A stretch of DNA of 64,000 bases from Tropicimonas sp. IMCC6043 (GCF_004146235.1 NZ_SELO01000015.1:38419-102418); one strand, 5' to 3'; shown: positions 8,024 to 18,048, numbered from the stretch's first letter. Numbers and translations: made by a program. Notes: generated from the letters alone by a model not told the origin.

Positions 8024-9244
8024 TCAGTCGTAGCTCCGGCGGTCCTCGATGACGATCCCGTCCTTCGGCAGGTCTCCCGGGGCCACGACCTCGACGGTGC
8101 CGCGCAGTTTCAGAAGGTCGTGGACATCCTCGCGATATTCCGTCCAGTCGCCGCCATCGGCCTCGATCTGGACGTGCAGCTTGTCCATCTCGCCTTCCCG
8201 CGTGACGATCACCCGCGCCTTGTAGACGTGGCTGTGGCGCGCCACCAGTGCGGCGACTTGCTCAGGGCGTACGAACATCCCCTTCACCTTGGTCGTCTGG
8301 TCGGCGCGGCCCATCCAGCCCTTGATCCGCGCATTGGTCCGCCCGCAGGGGCTCTCGCCGGGCAGCCAGGCCGACATGTCGCCGGTGGCGAAGCGGATCA
8401 GCGGATAATCGGGGTTGAGCGTGGTCACCAGCACCTCGCCGACCTCGCCCTCCTTCACCGGGTCACCGGTGCCGGGCGTGACGATTTCCACGATCACCCC
8501 CTCGTCGACAATCATCCCCTCCATCGCCTCGCTCTCATAGGCGACGTTGCCGAGATCGGCGGTGGCGTAGCATTGCAGGCAGCTGATGCCGCGATCCGCG
8601 TATTCTTGCCGGAGAGAGGGGAAAAGCGCACCGCCCGAGACCACGGCGCGGGCGATCTTCAGCGTCTCGCCGAGCGCGTCGGCACGGTCCAGGATGACCT
8701 TCAGGAAGTCCGGCGTGCCGGAATAGGCCGTGGTGCCGACATCGACGGCCGCGCGCACTTGCAGGTCGGTCTGGCCGGTGCCGGCCGGCAGCACCGCCGC
8801 GCCCACCGCCCGCGCGCCGCTCTCGAACATCATCCCCGCCGGTGTCAGGTGGTAGCCGAAGCAGTTCTGCACGATCATGCCCTTGCCGATCCCGGCCGCG
8901 TGCAGGAAGCGCCCCATGCGCCACCAGTCCGCGCTGACCATGCCCGGCTCATAGAGCGGCCCTGGTGACTGGAAGACATGTGCGAAATCCTGCGCCGGCC
9001 GGGTGGTGAAGCCGCCAAACGGCTCGTCGGCCGACTGCTTGCCGTGAAGTTCAGATTTGCGAAGCACCGGAAGCTCGGCCAGCGCCTTCGGCCCGGTGAT
9101 CCTTGCGGCGTCCACATCGGCAAGGCTGTTGGCATATCCCGGCAGCGCTCTGGCTGCGGCGATCTGTTTCGGCAGCGCCTCGGCCAGCGCCGCCGCCCGT
9201 TGGTCCGCCGTGCGCCGTTCCAGCGCGTCGAATGGCTTGCTCAT
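8024..9244 (-). CDS. Phenylacetate-CoA ligase-like adenylate-forming enzyme
   Basis: A 406-residue member of the PaaK branch of the ANL adenylating enzymes, which activate an aromatic or other carboxylic acid as an acyl-adenylate and then as the CoA thioester. Visible motifs are YSGTPDF (an altered phosphate-binding loop), CYATADLGNVAYE (PaaK-type core), RFATGD (the ATP-ribose aspartate) and GRADQTTKVKGMFVRP (hinge before the mobile C-terminal domain). Length is slightly below PaaK (about 435 residues). No phenylacetate, benzoate or branched-chain acyl-CoA pathway genes lie nearby, so the substrate is unknown. It is 124 bases downstream of folD on the same strand. Confidence 0.82.
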   Translation of the reverse strand: MSKPFDALERRTADQRAAALAEALPKQIAAARALPGYANSLADVDAARITGPKALAELPVLRKSELHGKQSADEPFGGFTTRPAQDFAHVFQSPGPLYEPGMVSADWWRMGRFLHAAGIGKGMIVQNCFGYHLTPAGMMFESGARAVGAAVLPAGTGQTDLQVRAAVDVGTTAYSGTPDFLKVILDRADALGETLKIARAVVSGGALFPSLRQEYADRGISCLQCYATADLGNVAYESEAMEGMIVDEGVIVEIVTPGTGDPVKEGEVGEVLVTTLNPDYPLIRFATGDMSAWLPGESPCGRTNARIKGWMGRADQTTKVKGMFVRPEQVAALVARHSHVYKARVIVTREGEMDKLHVQIEADGGDWTEYREDVHDLLKLRGTVEVVAPGDLPKDGIVIEDRRSYD

Positions 9245-9368
9245 GTCCCGTTCCTCCTCGCGCGTCGCCGTGTGCGGCGTGGCGCATGCTGTTCGGGGCG
9301 CATTTCACGCTGCCCGGGAGTCGATTGCAACCGCCGCCGGCGCATGGCTGCCATGGGCAGGCGAGGGG

Positions 9369-10268
9369 TCAGGCCGTCAGGCCCTCCGGCTCGGGCAGGC
9401 CGTTCGCCCGGCAGCAGGCGGTCACCGTGTTGGCCAAGAGGCAGGCGATGGTCATCGGGCCGACTCCGCCCGGGACCGGTGTGATGGCGCCGGCGACCTG
9501 CCGTGCCGCGGCGAAATCGACATCGCCCACCAGCCGGTCCTTGCCGCCCGGTTCCGCCGGCGGCATCCGGTTCATGCCCACATCGATCACCGTCGCCCCA
9601 GGCTTGATCCAGTCGCCCTTGACCATCTCCGGCACGCCCACAGCGGCGACGAGGATGTCGGCGCGGCGCACCACTTCGGCGAGGTCACGCGTGCGGCTGT
9701 GGGTCATCGTCACCGTGCAGTTCTCGGCCAGCAGGAGCTGGGCCATCGGCTTGCCCACCAGGTTCGATCGCCCGATCACGACGGCGTCGAGCCCGGTCAA
9801 ATCGCCCCGCGCCTCGCGCAGCATCATCAGGCAGCCAAGCGGCGTGCAGGAGACCATCGCCTCCTGCCCGGTGGCAAGTCGGCCGGCATTGGTCACGCTC
9901 AGCCCGTCCACATCCTTGTCCGGGTCGATCCGGGCAACGATGTCGCGTTCCGACAGATGGCGCGGCACCGGGAACTGACAGAGGATGCCGTGTACCTCCG
10001 GGTCGTCGTTGAGCCTGTCGATCAGCGCATAGAGGTCGGCCTCGGAGACATCGGCGGGAAGCCGATGCGCGAAGCTTTTCATGCCCACGTCGACCGTCAG
10101 CTTCTCCTTGGAGCGGACATAGACCTGGCTCGCCGGATCCTCGCCGACCAGCACAACCGCCAGGCCCGGCGTGATCCCATGATCCGCCTTGAGCCGCGCC
10201 ACGTGGCTCGCCACCGTCTCGCGCAGGCCGGCCGCAAAAGCCTTGCCGTCGATGATCTCTGCACTCAT
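9369..10268 (-). CDS. folD: Bifunctional methylene-THF dehydrogenase / methenyl-THF cyclohydrolase
   Basis: A 299-residue FolD, interconverting 5,10-methylene-THF, 5,10-methenyl-THF and 10-formyl-THF with NADP. The catalytic lysine lies in YVRSKEKLT, the folate-site motif appears as GILCQFPVP, and the C-terminal signature [18 protein letters not shown] is intact. The start codon overlaps the stop of the chorismate mutase gene by four bases. With fhs about 1 kb away on the same strand, this makes a C1-folate module that can feed formate into, or release it from, the tetrahydrofolate pool, as in many methylated-compound-degrading Rhodobacterales. Confidence 0.97.
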   Translation of the reverse strand: MSAEIIDGKAFAAGLRETVASHVARLKADHGITPGLAVVLVGEDPASQVYVRSKEKLTVDVGMKSFAHRLPADVSEADLYALIDRLNDDPEVHGILCQFPVPRHLSERDIVARIDPDKDVDGLSVTNAGRLATGQEAMVSCTPLGCLMMLREARGDLTGLDAVVIGRSNLVGKPMAQLLLAENCTVTMTHSRTRDLAEVVRRADILVAAVGVPEMVKGDWIKPGATVIDVGMNRMPPAEPGGKDRLVGDVDFAAARQVAGAITPVPGGVGPMTIACLLANTVTACCRANGLPEPEGLTA

Positions 10269-10600
10269 GCGTCTTCGCTCCTGTCGATTCCTGATGTCGC
10301 GTCCGGCCCCAGCACCCGCGCCTCGCGGTCAATCGACCAGTCGATCAGCCGCCGCCAGAGCGCTTCGGCCAGATCGGGGTCCAGCCCGATCTCGGTCGCC
10401 CTCCCCCGGACGCTCTCGACCACCTCTTCGACCCTCCACTCGATCCGTGCCGGCAAACCCTCTCCGAGCTTCAACTCAGCCGCGCGGTCGATATAGCCCG
10501 CGCGGGCGGTCAGCAATGCGACCAGTTCGGCGTCGAGCATGTCGATCTGCTGGCGCAGCTCGGTCATGCTGCGGCAGTCTTCGGGGGCGAGGCGGGTCAT
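10265..10600 (-). CDS. Chorismate mutase, AroQ fold (monofunctional)
   Basis: A 111-residue all-helical protein of the AroQ chorismate mutase family, converting chorismate to prephenate, or in PchB relatives removing pyruvate from isochorismate. The N-terminal helix ([30 protein letters not shown]) carries the family's arginine and the R..Y/ID region. The later helix ([18 protein letters not shown]) matches the W..LI..SI..E pattern with the conserved glutamate region. The ATGA overlap with folD implies co-translation. Which of the two reactions it performs cannot be decided from the sequence. Confidence 0.82.
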   Translation of the reverse strand: MTRLAPEDCRSMTELRQQIDMLDAELVALLTARAGYIDRAAELKLGEGLPARIEWRVEEVVESVRGRATEIGLDPDLAEALWRRLIDWSIDREARVLGPDATSGIDRSEDA

Positions 10601-10653
10601 CCTCGGGACCTCCTGCGGTTCCGTGACCCCGCGAGGGATATACGTCCTGCGGC

Positions 10654-12330
10654 TCAGAACAACCCTTCAATCTCGCCTGCGTCATTCAGCCGGATCGCCT
10701 CGGCCGACGGGACCCGCGGCAGGCCGGGCATCGTCATGATCTCGCCGCAGATCGCCACGACGAAGCCGGCGCCCGCCGCAAGCCGCACCTCGCGGACCGG
10801 CACGCCGTGACCAGTGGGCGCGCCGCGCAGGTTCGGATCGGTCGAAAAGCTATATTGCGTCTTGGCCATGCAGATCGGCAGGTTGCCATAGCCTTGCGCC
10901 TCCCACTGGCGAAGCTGGTCGCGGATCTTCTTGTCGGCCAGCACCTCGCTGGCGTGGTAGATCCGTTTCGCGATCGTCTCGATCTTCTGAAAGAGCGGCA
11001 TCTCGTCGGCATAGAGCGGGGCGAATTGCGCAGCGCCAGAATCGGCGATCTCAGCCACGCGGGTCGCCAGTTCTTCGGTCCCTTCCGAACCGAGCTCCCA
11101 GTGACGGCAGAGAATGGCGTCGGCCCCCTGGGTTCCGACAAAGGCCCGGACGGCGGCGATCTCGGCCTCGGTGTCACTGGCGAAATGGTTGATCGCCACC
11201 ACGACCGGCACGCCGAAGCTCTTCACATTCGCGATGTGGCGGCCCAGATTGGGGCAGCCCGAGGTGACCGCGGCGACATTCTCTGCCCCAAGATCGCCCC
11301 GCGCCACGCCGCCATTCATCTTCAGCGCCCGGATCGTCGCCACGATCACCACCGCGTCGGGCGCGAGCCCTGCCTTGCGGCATTTGATGTTCATGAACTT
11401 CTCGGCGCCGAGGTCGGCACCGAAGCCTGCCTCGGTCACCACGTAGTCGGCGAGTTTCAGCGCCGTCCTGGTGGCAATGACCGAGTTGCAGCCATGCGCG
11501 ATATTGGCGAACGGTCCGCCATGGACAAAGGCGGGCGTGTGTTCGAGCGTCTGCACGAGGTTGGGCTGCATGGCGTCCTTCAGGAGCACGGTCATCGCGC
11601 CATCGGCCTTCAGGTCTCGCGCCCGGATCGGCTCGCGCGCGCGGGTGTAGGCGACGATGATCGATCCGAGTCGCGCCTGCAGGTCGTCGAGGTTGTCCGC
11701 GAGGCAAAGGCAGGCCATCACCTCGGAGGCCACCGTGATGTCGAAGCCGGTCTGGCGCGGAAAGCCGTTGGCGACGCCGCCGAGCGAGGTCACCACGTCG
11801 CGAAGCGCGCGGTCGTTCATGTCGACGACCCGCCGCCAGGTCACCCGCCGTTCATCTATTCCGAGTTCGTTTCCCCAGTAGATGTGGTTGTCGATCAGAG
11901 CCGCGAGCAGGTTGTGCGCTGAGGTGATGGCGTGGAAATCGCCCGTGAAATGGAGGTTCATTTCCTCCATCGGAACCACCTGCGCGTATCCGCCACCGGC
12001 TGCGCCGCCCTTCATGCCGAAACAGGGGCCAAGTGACGCCTCGCGGATACAGATCGCCGCCTTGCGGCCGATCCGGCTGAAACCGTCGCCGAGGCCGACT
12101 GTTGTCGTCGTCTTGCCCTCGCCGGCGGGGGTGGGGTTGATCGCGGTGACAAGGATGAGCTTGCCATCGGGCCGATCCTTGAGGCTTTCGATGAATTCCT
12201 GTCCGACCTTTGCCTTGTCATGCCCGTAGGGCACCAGGTGATCCGCGGGGATGCCGAGTGTCGCGCCAATCTCCTGGATCGGTTTCTTTGCCGCCGCGCG
12301 GGCAATATCGATGTCGGTCAGATGGCTCAT
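10654..12330 (-). CDS. fhs: Formate-tetrahydrofolate ligase
   Basis: A 558-residue 10-formyl-THF synthetase, joining formate to THF with ATP. The P-loop-like [14 protein letters not shown] near residue 65 and the [24 protein letters not shown] and ALKMNGGV stretches are characteristic. The ATG at 12330 is preceded by GGAGGA at the proper distance. The frame continues 35 codons upstream, but those residues look unlike the family, so the longer form is rejected. It lies just upstream of the chorismate mutase-folD pair in the same direction and may share their transcript. Confidence 0.97.
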   Translation of the reverse strand: MSHLTDIDIARAAAKKPIQEIGATLGIPADHLVPYGHDKAKVGQEFIESLKDRPDGKLILVTAINPTPAGEGKTTTTVGLGDGFSRIGRKAAICIREASLGPCFGMKGGAAGGGYAQVVPMEEMNLHFTGDFHAITSAHNLLAALIDNHIYWGNELGIDERRVTWRRVVDMNDRALRDVVTSLGGVANGFPRQTGFDITVASEVMACLCLADNLDDLQARLGSIIVAYTRAREPIRARDLKADGAMTVLLKDAMQPNLVQTLEHTPAFVHGGPFANIAHGCNSVIATRTALKLADYVVTEAGFGADLGAEKFMNIKCRKAGLAPDAVVIVATIRALKMNGGVARGDLGAENVAAVTSGCPNLGRHIANVKSFGVPVVVAINHFASDTEAEIAAVRAFVGTQGADAILCRHWELGSEGTEELATRVAEIADSGAAQFAPLYADEMPLFQKIETIAKRIYHASEVLADKKIRDQLRQWEAQGYGNLPICMAKTQYSFSTDPNLRGAPTGHGVPVREVRLAAGAGFVVAICGEIMTMPGLPRVPSAEAIRLNDAGEIEGLF

Positions 12331-12451
12331 GGCGATTCCTCCTCCGCGGTTCCGGCACTGGCTTAAACCGCTCTTAGCCGCGCGGCCATGGGCCGGTGGG
12401 GGGGATTGCGACATTTGGAGCGCCGGGAGCGGCACCGGCGGGATGCCGGGC

Positions 12452-13228
12452 TCAACCGGGGCGGGTCAGTGTGAAGAAGAGGCGGCGGAACGGGTAAAGC
12501 ACAGTGCCGTCGGGCTGAGAGGGGTATTGATCGGCAAGTGCCGCGTCCACGGCGACAAGGAAGGTCTCCGTCTCTGCCTCCGTCAGCTTTTCGAGGATCG
12601 GCCGCGCCACGGTCGATTGCGAGAAGAGGCGGATCGGGTGCCCCTCCCGGCTTGGCTCCAGCCGCTGGTAATAAACGGTCTCCCAAAGTGACAGCGCGCC
12701 GAGCGGGGCGAGGACGGTCGCGTACTCCTCTGGCTCGGCGACCGGCGAGGTCCAGTCGGACCAGTCGAACCGGTCGGGAAAGAGCGCAGCCGAAAGCTCG
12801 CGCAACACCATCTGGGCGCGCGCCATGCCCTGCCGCGGCATCTGCACCGCCAGTACGCCGCCGGGTGCGAGTTCGCGCGCCAACCTCGGAAGGTGGTATC
12901 CGTGTTCTGGCAGCCATTGCAGCGCCGCGTTGGAATAGATCAGTGCGGGGCGCCGGTCGGGGATCCACTGCGCGATATCGGACTGCTCCAGCCTCTGATA
13001 GGCGGACTCGGCGCGTGCCCTCTCCAGCATGGCGGGGGACGAATCGATGCCGATGAGCCGGTGCCCCTGGAAGCGGGCGGCCATCGCTGGGCCGAGATTT
13101 CCCGCTCCGCATCCGAGATCGACCACGTCACCGTCGGGCAGTGCCGGCACGGCGGCCAGAAGATCGAGCGCCGGACGCAGGCGCAGGTCGGCAAAATCGA
13201 GATAGTGCGCCGCGTTCCAATCATCCAT
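12452..13228 (-). CDS. tam: Trans-aconitate 2-methyltransferase-like SAM methyltransferase
   Basis: A 258-residue class I SAM methyltransferase close in length to Tam (about 252 residues), which esterifies trans-aconitate and so removes an inhibitor of aconitase. SAM-binding motif I is VDLGCGAGN, the acidic post-I residue is in [11 protein letters not shown], and the family's [14 protein letters not shown] and LAVQMP segments are visible. The ATG at 13228 starts MDDWNAAHY, the usual Tam beginning; upstream in-frame codons are not supported. It sits 121 bases upstream of fhs, possibly with its own promoter. Family assignment is solid and the exact substrate is inferred. Confidence 0.85.
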   Translation of the reverse strand: MDDWNAAHYLDFADLRLRPALDLLAAVPALPDGDVVDLGCGAGNLGPAMAARFQGHRLIGIDSSPAMLERARAESAYQRLEQSDIAQWIPDRRPALIYSNAALQWLPEHGYHLPRLARELAPGGVLAVQMPRQGMARAQMVLRELSAALFPDRFDWSDWTSPVAEPEEYATVLAPLGALSLWETVYYQRLEPSREGHPIRLFSQSTVARPILEKLTEAETETFLVAVDAALADQYPSQPDGTVLYPFRRLFFTLTRPG

Positions 13229-13499
13229 GTTTTCTACCTTCCCTCTGGTTCCGCGCAGCACGGTAGCGCGATTTCGGCGGCCGGGAAATGTGGCAGGCGG
13301 CGCGGCCTCAATCCCGTCCAACGGGGCCTCGCCGGCTGTGGCGCTCTTCCGCCGCTGAGATTTCAACTTGCGTGACGAGCCGTCATTAAGCTGTTAAATT
13401 AGGCGTGTAGCGCAGCGGGACTGCGTGAAAGCGGGGGGTCGACGATGTCGGCGCGATGGCCGATAAAGACGCAGTTCCGTGAAGTCCTTGGGGTAAACC

Positions 13500-14375
13500 A
13501 TGCGAGAGAGATTTGATCCCCTGATCGCGGAACGGGCCGCGTGGCTCTTTGCGGACAATTTCTTCTGCCGCAATGCGCGCCGCGTCCTCGACCGGGTTCT
13601 CAGCTATGATCGGACGGTGGAGATCGCGACGCTGCTGCGCGACGAGCCGAACGACGTGATCATGCGCCATATGGCAGACATGATCGCGCGGGACGTTCAG
13701 ATCTCGGGGCTCGAGAACGTGCCCGCCGAGGGTCCGGCACTGATCGTGGCCAATCACCCCACCGGAATCGCTGACGGCATCATCATGTGGCACGCGGTGA
13801 CTCAGCGCCGCAAGGATCCGTTCTTTTACGCCAATTCGGACATCCTGCGTGTGATGCCGCAGATGGAAACCATGATCGCGCCGGTCGAATGGCGGCTTGA
13901 GCGCCGCAGCCATGCGAAGACCCGCGAAACAATGGCTTACACCCGCAAGGCCATCGAGGCCGGGCGGATCGGCGTCATCTTCCCGTCCGGCCGGCTCGCC
14001 AAGCGCCGCTGGCTCAAGCTGCATGAACGCGAGTGGATGGCCTCCGCGGCGATGATCGCGCGCAAGTGGGAACTCGACGTGATCCCGGTCAACGTGCGCG
14101 CCCGCAACTCGGCGCTGTTCTATCTCTTCGACCTGATCCACCCGAGCCTGCGCGACATTACGCTGTTCCACGAGACGCTTAACAAGGACCGGCAGCCCTA
14201 TCGGCTGAATTTCGGCCGGCCGATCCCGGCAAGCGCGCTGTCGACGAACTCGAACGAGGCGATCGAACAGCTCAAGACGGCGACGTTGCGGCTGGGCGGG
14301 CGCCACGCGCCGACCGTCTCTCTGGCGGAGATGACACGGCGGCCCCGCTGGGTGCGTTCGACACTCTCGGCCTGA
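13500..14375 (+). CDS. PlsC-type glycerol/ornithine acyltransferase domain protein
   Basis: A 291-residue acyltransferase of the lysophosphatidic-acid acyltransferase superfamily. The catalytic HX4D box is visible as NHPTGIADG, and the phosphate-binding region as VIFPSGRLAKRR, a variant of the usual FPEG motif. Such proteins acylate glycerol-phosphate lipids or, in some alphaproteobacteria, lyso-ornithine lipids, on the inner face of the membrane. No long membrane helix is evident. It is followed at 14422-14453 by the terminator of rpoH, which converges on it. The exact acceptor cannot be read from the sequence. Confidence 0.8.
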   Translation: MRERFDPLIAERAAWLFADNFFCRNARRVLDRVLSYDRTVEIATLLRDEPNDVIMRHMADMIARDVQISGLENVPAEGPALIVANHPTGIADGIIMWHAVTQRRKDPFFYANSDILRVMPQMETMIAPVEWRLERRSHAKTRETMAYTRKAIEAGRIGVIFPSGRLAKRRWLKLHEREWMASAAMIARKWELDVIPVNVRARNSALFYLFDLIHPSLRDITLFHETLNKDRQPYRLNFGRPIPASALSTNSNEAIEQLKTATLRLGGRHAPTVSLAEMTRRPRWVRSTLSA

Positions 14376-14421
14376 GGCTGCTGTCGCCCCACCTGTCGCC
14401 CGGAGATCCTGTTCCGGAAAC

Positions 14422-14453
14422 AAAAAAAACGCCGCCCGAATCCAGGCGGCGTT
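14422..14453 (-). terminator. Rho-independent terminator of rpoH
   Basis: Read on the minus strand, a 9-bp GC-rich stem (AACGCCGCC/GGCGGCGTT, 14428-14453) with an 8-base loop is followed by a run of eight T residues (A-tract at 14422-14429 on the plus strand). It starts about 19 bases after the rpoH stop. The best intrinsic terminator in the window. Confidence 0.9.
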
Positions 14454-14471
14454 CTTTCAAGCGGTCCGGCC

Positions 14472-15368
14472 TTACGCCGGTGTCAGAATACCCTTTTCGC
14501 GCGCCAGTTCCTTCATCCGCTTCTGCAGCTTCTCGAAGGCCCGCACCTCGATCTGGCGGATGCGCTCGCGGCTCACGTCATACTGGCCCGACAGTTCCTC
14601 CAGCGTCACCGGCGGTTCGGCGAGCCGGCGTTGCGTGAGGATGTCCTTCTCTCGGTCGTTCAGCGCTTCCATCGCCTCCAGTAGCAGGTCGCGGCGCACT
14701 GCCATCTCGTTACTCTCGGCATATTGCGTGGCCTGGTCGGCGGACTCGTCCTCGAGCCAGTCCTGCCATTGCGTCGAGGTATCGCCGTCCGAGCCCACCA
14801 TCGCGTTGAGCGAGGCGTCGCCTCCCGAGAGGCGGCGGTTCATCGAGATCACTTCTTCCTCGGTGACTCCGAGGTCGTTGGCGATCCGCTCCACGTTCTC
14901 GGGCCGCATGTCGCCCTCCTCGAGCGCGCCGATGCGCGACTTGGCCTTGCGCAAGTTGAAGAACAACTTCTTCTGCGCCGAGGTCGTGCCGAGCTTCACC
15001 AGGCTCCAGGAGCGCAGGATGTATTCCTGGATCGCCGCCCGGATCCACCACATCGCATAGGTCGCCAGCCGGAAGCCCTTTTCCGGGTCGAAGCGCTTGA
15101 CCGCCTGCATCAGGCCTACATTCGCCTCCGAAATCACCTCCGCCTGCGGCAGACCGTAACCGCGGTAGCCCATGGCGATCTTGGCGGCGAGCCGCAGATG
15201 CGAGGTCACCATCTTATGCGCCGCCTCGGCGTCCTGATGGTCGACCCAGCGTTTGGCCAGCATGTATTCTTCTTCCGGCTCCAGCATCGGGAACTTGCGG
15301 ATTTCCTGGAGATAGCGGTTCAGCCCCTGTTCCGGGGACGGGGCCGGAAGCTTCGCAACATTGCTCAT
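14472..15368 (-). CDS. rpoH: RNA polymerase heat-shock sigma factor RpoH (sigma-32)
   Basis: A 298-residue group-3 sigma factor that directs transcription of chaperone and protease genes. Region 2 (about residues 50-120, including FRLATYAMWWIRAAIQEYIL), the RpoH-box QKKLFFNLRK that separates sigma-32 from other sigmas, and the region 4 helix-turn-helix (YDVSRERIRQIEVRAFEKL) are all present. The ATG at 15368 has GGAAGGGA upstream and gives the N-terminus usual in Rhodobacterales; an ATG six codons earlier is less likely. It is downstream of rluD on the same strand with 188 bases between, and has its own candidate promoter and a strong terminator. Confidence 0.97.
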   Translation of the reverse strand: MSNVAKLPAPSPEQGLNRYLQEIRKFPMLEPEEEYMLAKRWVDHQDAEAAHKMVTSHLRLAAKIAMGYRGYGLPQAEVISEANVGLMQAVKRFDPEKGFRLATYAMWWIRAAIQEYILRSWSLVKLGTTSAQKKLFFNLRKAKSRIGALEEGDMRPENVERIANDLGVTEEEVISMNRRLSGGDASLNAMVGSDGDTSTQWQDWLEDESADQATQYAESNEMAVRRDLLLEAMEALNDREKDILTQRRLAEPPVTLEELSGQYDVSRERIRQIEVRAFEKLQKRMKELAREKGILTPA

Positions 15369-15422
15369 CTTGTCCCTTCCGTTCATTGGACTGGCTGCGC
15401 GCGGGGTGCAGCCCTTTAACCT

Positions 15423-15452
15423 ATTATCTAATTTCTAAACTGTTCGGTTCAA
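15423..15452 (-). promoter_or_regulatory. Candidate rpoH promoter
   Basis: On the minus strand, TTGAAC (15447-15452) and GATAAT (15423-15428) are 18 bases apart, leaving a leader of about 47 bases. The -35 lies within CTTGAA, which is also the core of sigma-32 -35 elements, so autoregulation is conceivable, but no convincing sigma-32 -10 is seen. Confidence 0.55.
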
Positions 15453-15556
15453 GTGCGGCCGGCGCGCTGCCGATGTGCAGAAATATGCGGGTCTGTGCCC
15501 GTAATGCTCAGTATACGCCCCGGCGGCCGAAAGGCACAGGGAGGAGTGGGAATGTT

Positions 15557-16591
15557 TCAGCCTGCGCGCAGAGCTTTGACCAATCCGTCGATGTCATCGG
15601 GGAGCGGGCTATCGAAGCTAAGCCATGCGCCCGAGACCGGATGGGCGAAGCCGAGGCGCGCGGCGTGCAATGCTTGCCGCGGGAAGGCATTGGCGCGTGC
15701 CGCCGCCTCTGCGCCAACTGCCCGGATCGAGAGCCTGCGTCTCCCGCCATAGACCGGGTCGCCGATCAGCGCGTGGCCGACATGGGCCATGTGGACGCGG
15801 ATCTGATGTGTCCGGCCGGTCTCCAGGCGGCATTCGACGAGCGCCGCTGCGGGCGGGGTGCCAAACGACTCCAGCACTCGGCTGCGGGTGACCGCGTGCC
15901 GCCCGCCGGACCAGACCACCGCCTGTTTCTGCCGGTCGTGCTTGTGGCGCGCGAGTTCGGTGGTGATCCGAAGCGTTCCGCCGCTCTCCCAATGTGTGCC
16001 CTTCACGCCCCTCAGGCGCGGGTCGGCCGGATCCGGGCAACCATAGACGAGCGCGAGATAGCGCCGCTCGGCGCTGTGCGCTTCGAACTGGGCCGCCAGC
16101 CCGTGATGGGCGGCATCGGATTTGGCAACGACCAGCAGGCCCGACGTGTCCTTGTCGATGCGGTGGACGATGCCGGGCCGCCTCTCGCCGCCGATACCCG
16201 AGAGCGTGTCACCGCAATGATGCAGCAGCGCGTTGACCAGCGTGCCGGACGGAGCGCCCGGCGCCGGGTGGACTACCATTCCGGCGGGTTTGTCGATCAC
16301 GATCAGGTCGTCGTCCTCGTAGGCGATTGTGAGCGGAATCGCCTCCGGCGCGGTATCGACCTCCGCGGTTTCGGGGAGAAGGATCTCGATTGCGTCGCCT
16401 TCCGCGACCTTCGCCTTGGCGTCGGTTACCGCCACGCCGTCCCGGCGCACATGGCCCTCGGCGATGAGCCTGGCGAGTCGCGAGCGGCTGAGCGCCGCGG
16501 CGTCGGGAACGTCGCGCGCCAGCGCCTTGTCGAGCCGCCCGGGCGGGTCCTCGGCGATCACGACGCGAATCCGGCGACTGGCCTGGGACAT
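15557..16591 (-). CDS. rluD: Ribosomal large-subunit pseudouridine synthase RluD
   Basis: A 344-residue RluA-family pseudouridine synthase. RluD modifies the helix 69 loop of 23S rRNA. An S4-like domain occupies the N-terminus (SRLARLIAEGHVRRDG), followed by the catalytic domain with HRIDKDTSG (catalytic aspartate about D146), the usual VVHPAPG segment, and the RTHQIRVHMAHVGHALIGDPVYGG motif. The ATG at 16591 was chosen over an upstream in-frame ATG because family homology begins there. It is divergent from the 109-residue membrane protein gene and upstream of rpoH, an arrangement common in Rhodobacterales. Confidence 0.93.
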   Translation of the reverse strand: MSQASRRIRVVIAEDPPGRLDKALARDVPDAAALSRSRLARLIAEGHVRRDGVAVTDAKAKVAEGDAIEILLPETAEVDTAPEAIPLTIAYEDDDLIVIDKPAGMVVHPAPGAPSGTLVNALLHHCGDTLSGIGGERRPGIVHRIDKDTSGLLVVAKSDAAHHGLAAQFEAHSAERRYLALVYGCPDPADPRLRGVKGTHWESGGTLRITTELARHKHDRQKQAVVWSGGRHAVTRSRVLESFGTPPAAALVECRLETGRTHQIRVHMAHVGHALIGDPVYGGRRRLSIRAVGAEAAARANAFPRQALHAARLGFAHPVSGAWLSFDSPLPDDIDGLVKALRAG

Positions 16592-16680
16592 GGGAAACCT
16601 TGCGCTTTCGGGCTGGACGGGAGACATGGAGATACCGCCGATGCCCATCCCGGCGCAAGCCTGCGGGTGAGGGTGAAGTC

Positions 16681-17010
16681 ATGGGGCCGGACATGGACGA
16701 CGAGAAACCGCTCGGAGAGACCGACACGCGCAATCTGCGCTTCCTTCGCCTGCTGGTCCTGGTGCTGACGGCGACGATGATCGCCGGAATGGCGGTGCTC
16801 GTGGTTCTTTTCGCGACGCGCTTTCCAGGTACGCCGCGAGAGGCGCTGGTGCCGGCGCTCCCCGAGACGCTGGAACTGCCCGAGGGCGCTAGAGTGTCCG
16901 CGGTCACGCAGGCCCGCGATTTCTGGGTTGTGGTGACGGAGTCGGGCGAGGTCCTTTTCTATCCCGCGGAGGGCGGTGCTCCGGTGCGACGCGTGCGAGC
17001 GCCGGACTAG
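16681..17010 (+). CDS. Small single-pass membrane protein (DUF6476-like)
   Basis: A 109-residue protein with one strongly hydrophobic segment (about residues 22-48, LRLLVLVLTATMIAGMAVLVVLFA) and a C-terminal periplasmic or cytoplasmic beta-rich part ending VVVTESGEVLFYPAEGG. The shape and position, divergent from rluD, match a small conserved family in Rhodobacterales that I associate with DUF6476; function unknown. The ATG at 16681 is preceded by GAGGGTGAAG; a start at ATG 16693 is also possible. It overlaps nothing and lies 100 bases before the end of the converging DUF849 gene. Confidence 0.7.
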   Translation: MGPDMDDEKPLGETDTRNLRFLRLLVLVLTATMIAGMAVLVVLFATRFPGTPREALVPALPETLELPEGARVSAVTQARDFWVVVTESGEVLFYPAEGGAPVRRVRAPD

Positions 17011-17109
17011 GCGCCTCTGCGGGAAGCGGGTCCGCGTGTGGCGAACCCTGTTCGGAGCAGGCCCGATCTGCCATCTCGGTGAAGGATCTGACCCGGGACG
17101 AGGTTGCCT

Positions 17110-17961
17110 TCACGCAGGAGCCGGACTGGCCTTTCTGAGCGGCACGTCGAGGATCTCGCGCGCCTGCTGCCAAGTGGCAACGGGCCGCTCGTGTTTCTCG
17201 CAGAGCGCCACCGCCCGACGGACCAGCGTCGCATTGGAGGGGGCGAGCGTATCTCGGTCGAGCCGGACATTGTCCTCGAGCCCGGTCCGCGTATGGCCGC
17301 CCGCGGCGATGCACCATTCGTTGACTTCCGCCTGGTGGCGGCCAATGCCGGCGGCGCACCATTCCGCCTCCGGTGCCAGCCGCTCGACCGTTCGGATATA
17401 GTAGTCGAAGACATTCCGGTCGACCGGCATCGCGTTCTTCACCCCCATGACGAACTGCACGTAGAGCCTGCCCGGAATCCGCCCGTCGCGGTTCATTGCG
17501 ACCGCCTGGTGGATATGGCTGAGGTCGAAAGCCTCGATCTCGGGCTTGATGCCATAAGTCCTCATCTCGCTGGCGAGCCAGTCGACGAGATCGGGCGGGT
17601 TCTCGTAGACCCGGGTGGGGAAGTTGTTCGATCCCACCGAGAGCGAGGCCATGTCGGGGGCGAGCGACAACATGCCGCCGCGTTCCCGGCCCGCACCGGA
17701 GCGGCCGCCGGTGGAGAATTGCAGGATCATGCCGGGGCAGTGTTTCTCCAGCCCCTCCTTCAGGCGGGCGAATTTCTCCGGGTCCGAAGAGGGCGTGCCG
17801 TCGTCGTTGCGGACATGGCAATGGGCGATGGTAGCGCCTGCCTCAAAGCTTTCCTGCACGCTCTCCACCTGTTCGGAGACAGTGATCGGAACGGCGGGGT
17901 TGTTGTCCTTGGTCGCGACCGAGCCGGTGATAGCGACGCAGATGATGCAGGGCTTGTCCAT
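17110..17961 (-). CDS. Beta-keto acid cleavage enzyme (BKACE, DUF849/Kce family)
   Basis: A 283-residue TIM-barrel protein of the BKACE family, which condenses a beta-keto acid with acetyl-CoA and cleaves it to acetoacetate and a new CoA ester; 3-keto-5-aminohexanoate and dehydrocarnitine are known substrates of different members. The zinc-binding HCHVR pair of histidines near residue 47 and LQFSTGGRSG are visible, as are SVGSNNFP and GIGRHQAEVN in the second half. The ATG at 17961 follows GGGAGGAA. No lysine-fermentation or carnitine genes flank it, so the substrate cannot be assigned. It is preceded by the RTX remnant. Confidence 0.88.
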   Translation of the reverse strand: MDKPCIICVAITGSVATKDNNPAVPITVSEQVESVQESFEAGATIAHCHVRNDDGTPSSDPEKFARLKEGLEKHCPGMILQFSTGGRSGAGRERGGMLSLAPDMASLSVGSNNFPTRVYENPPDLVDWLASEMRTYGIKPEIEAFDLSHIHQAVAMNRDGRIPGRLYVQFVMGVKNAMPVDRNVFDYYIRTVERLAPEAEWCAAGIGRHQAEVNEWCIAAGGHTRTGLEDNVRLDRDTLAPSNATLVRRAVALCEKHERPVATWQQAREILDVPLRKASPAPA

Positions 17962-18048
17962 GGACTGTTCCTCCCGGGATGCAGGTGCTGCCGCAAGATC
18001 GCGATGCAAGCGCCGGAAGGCAAGCCATCAAAGGTGAGCGGGGCTGGA

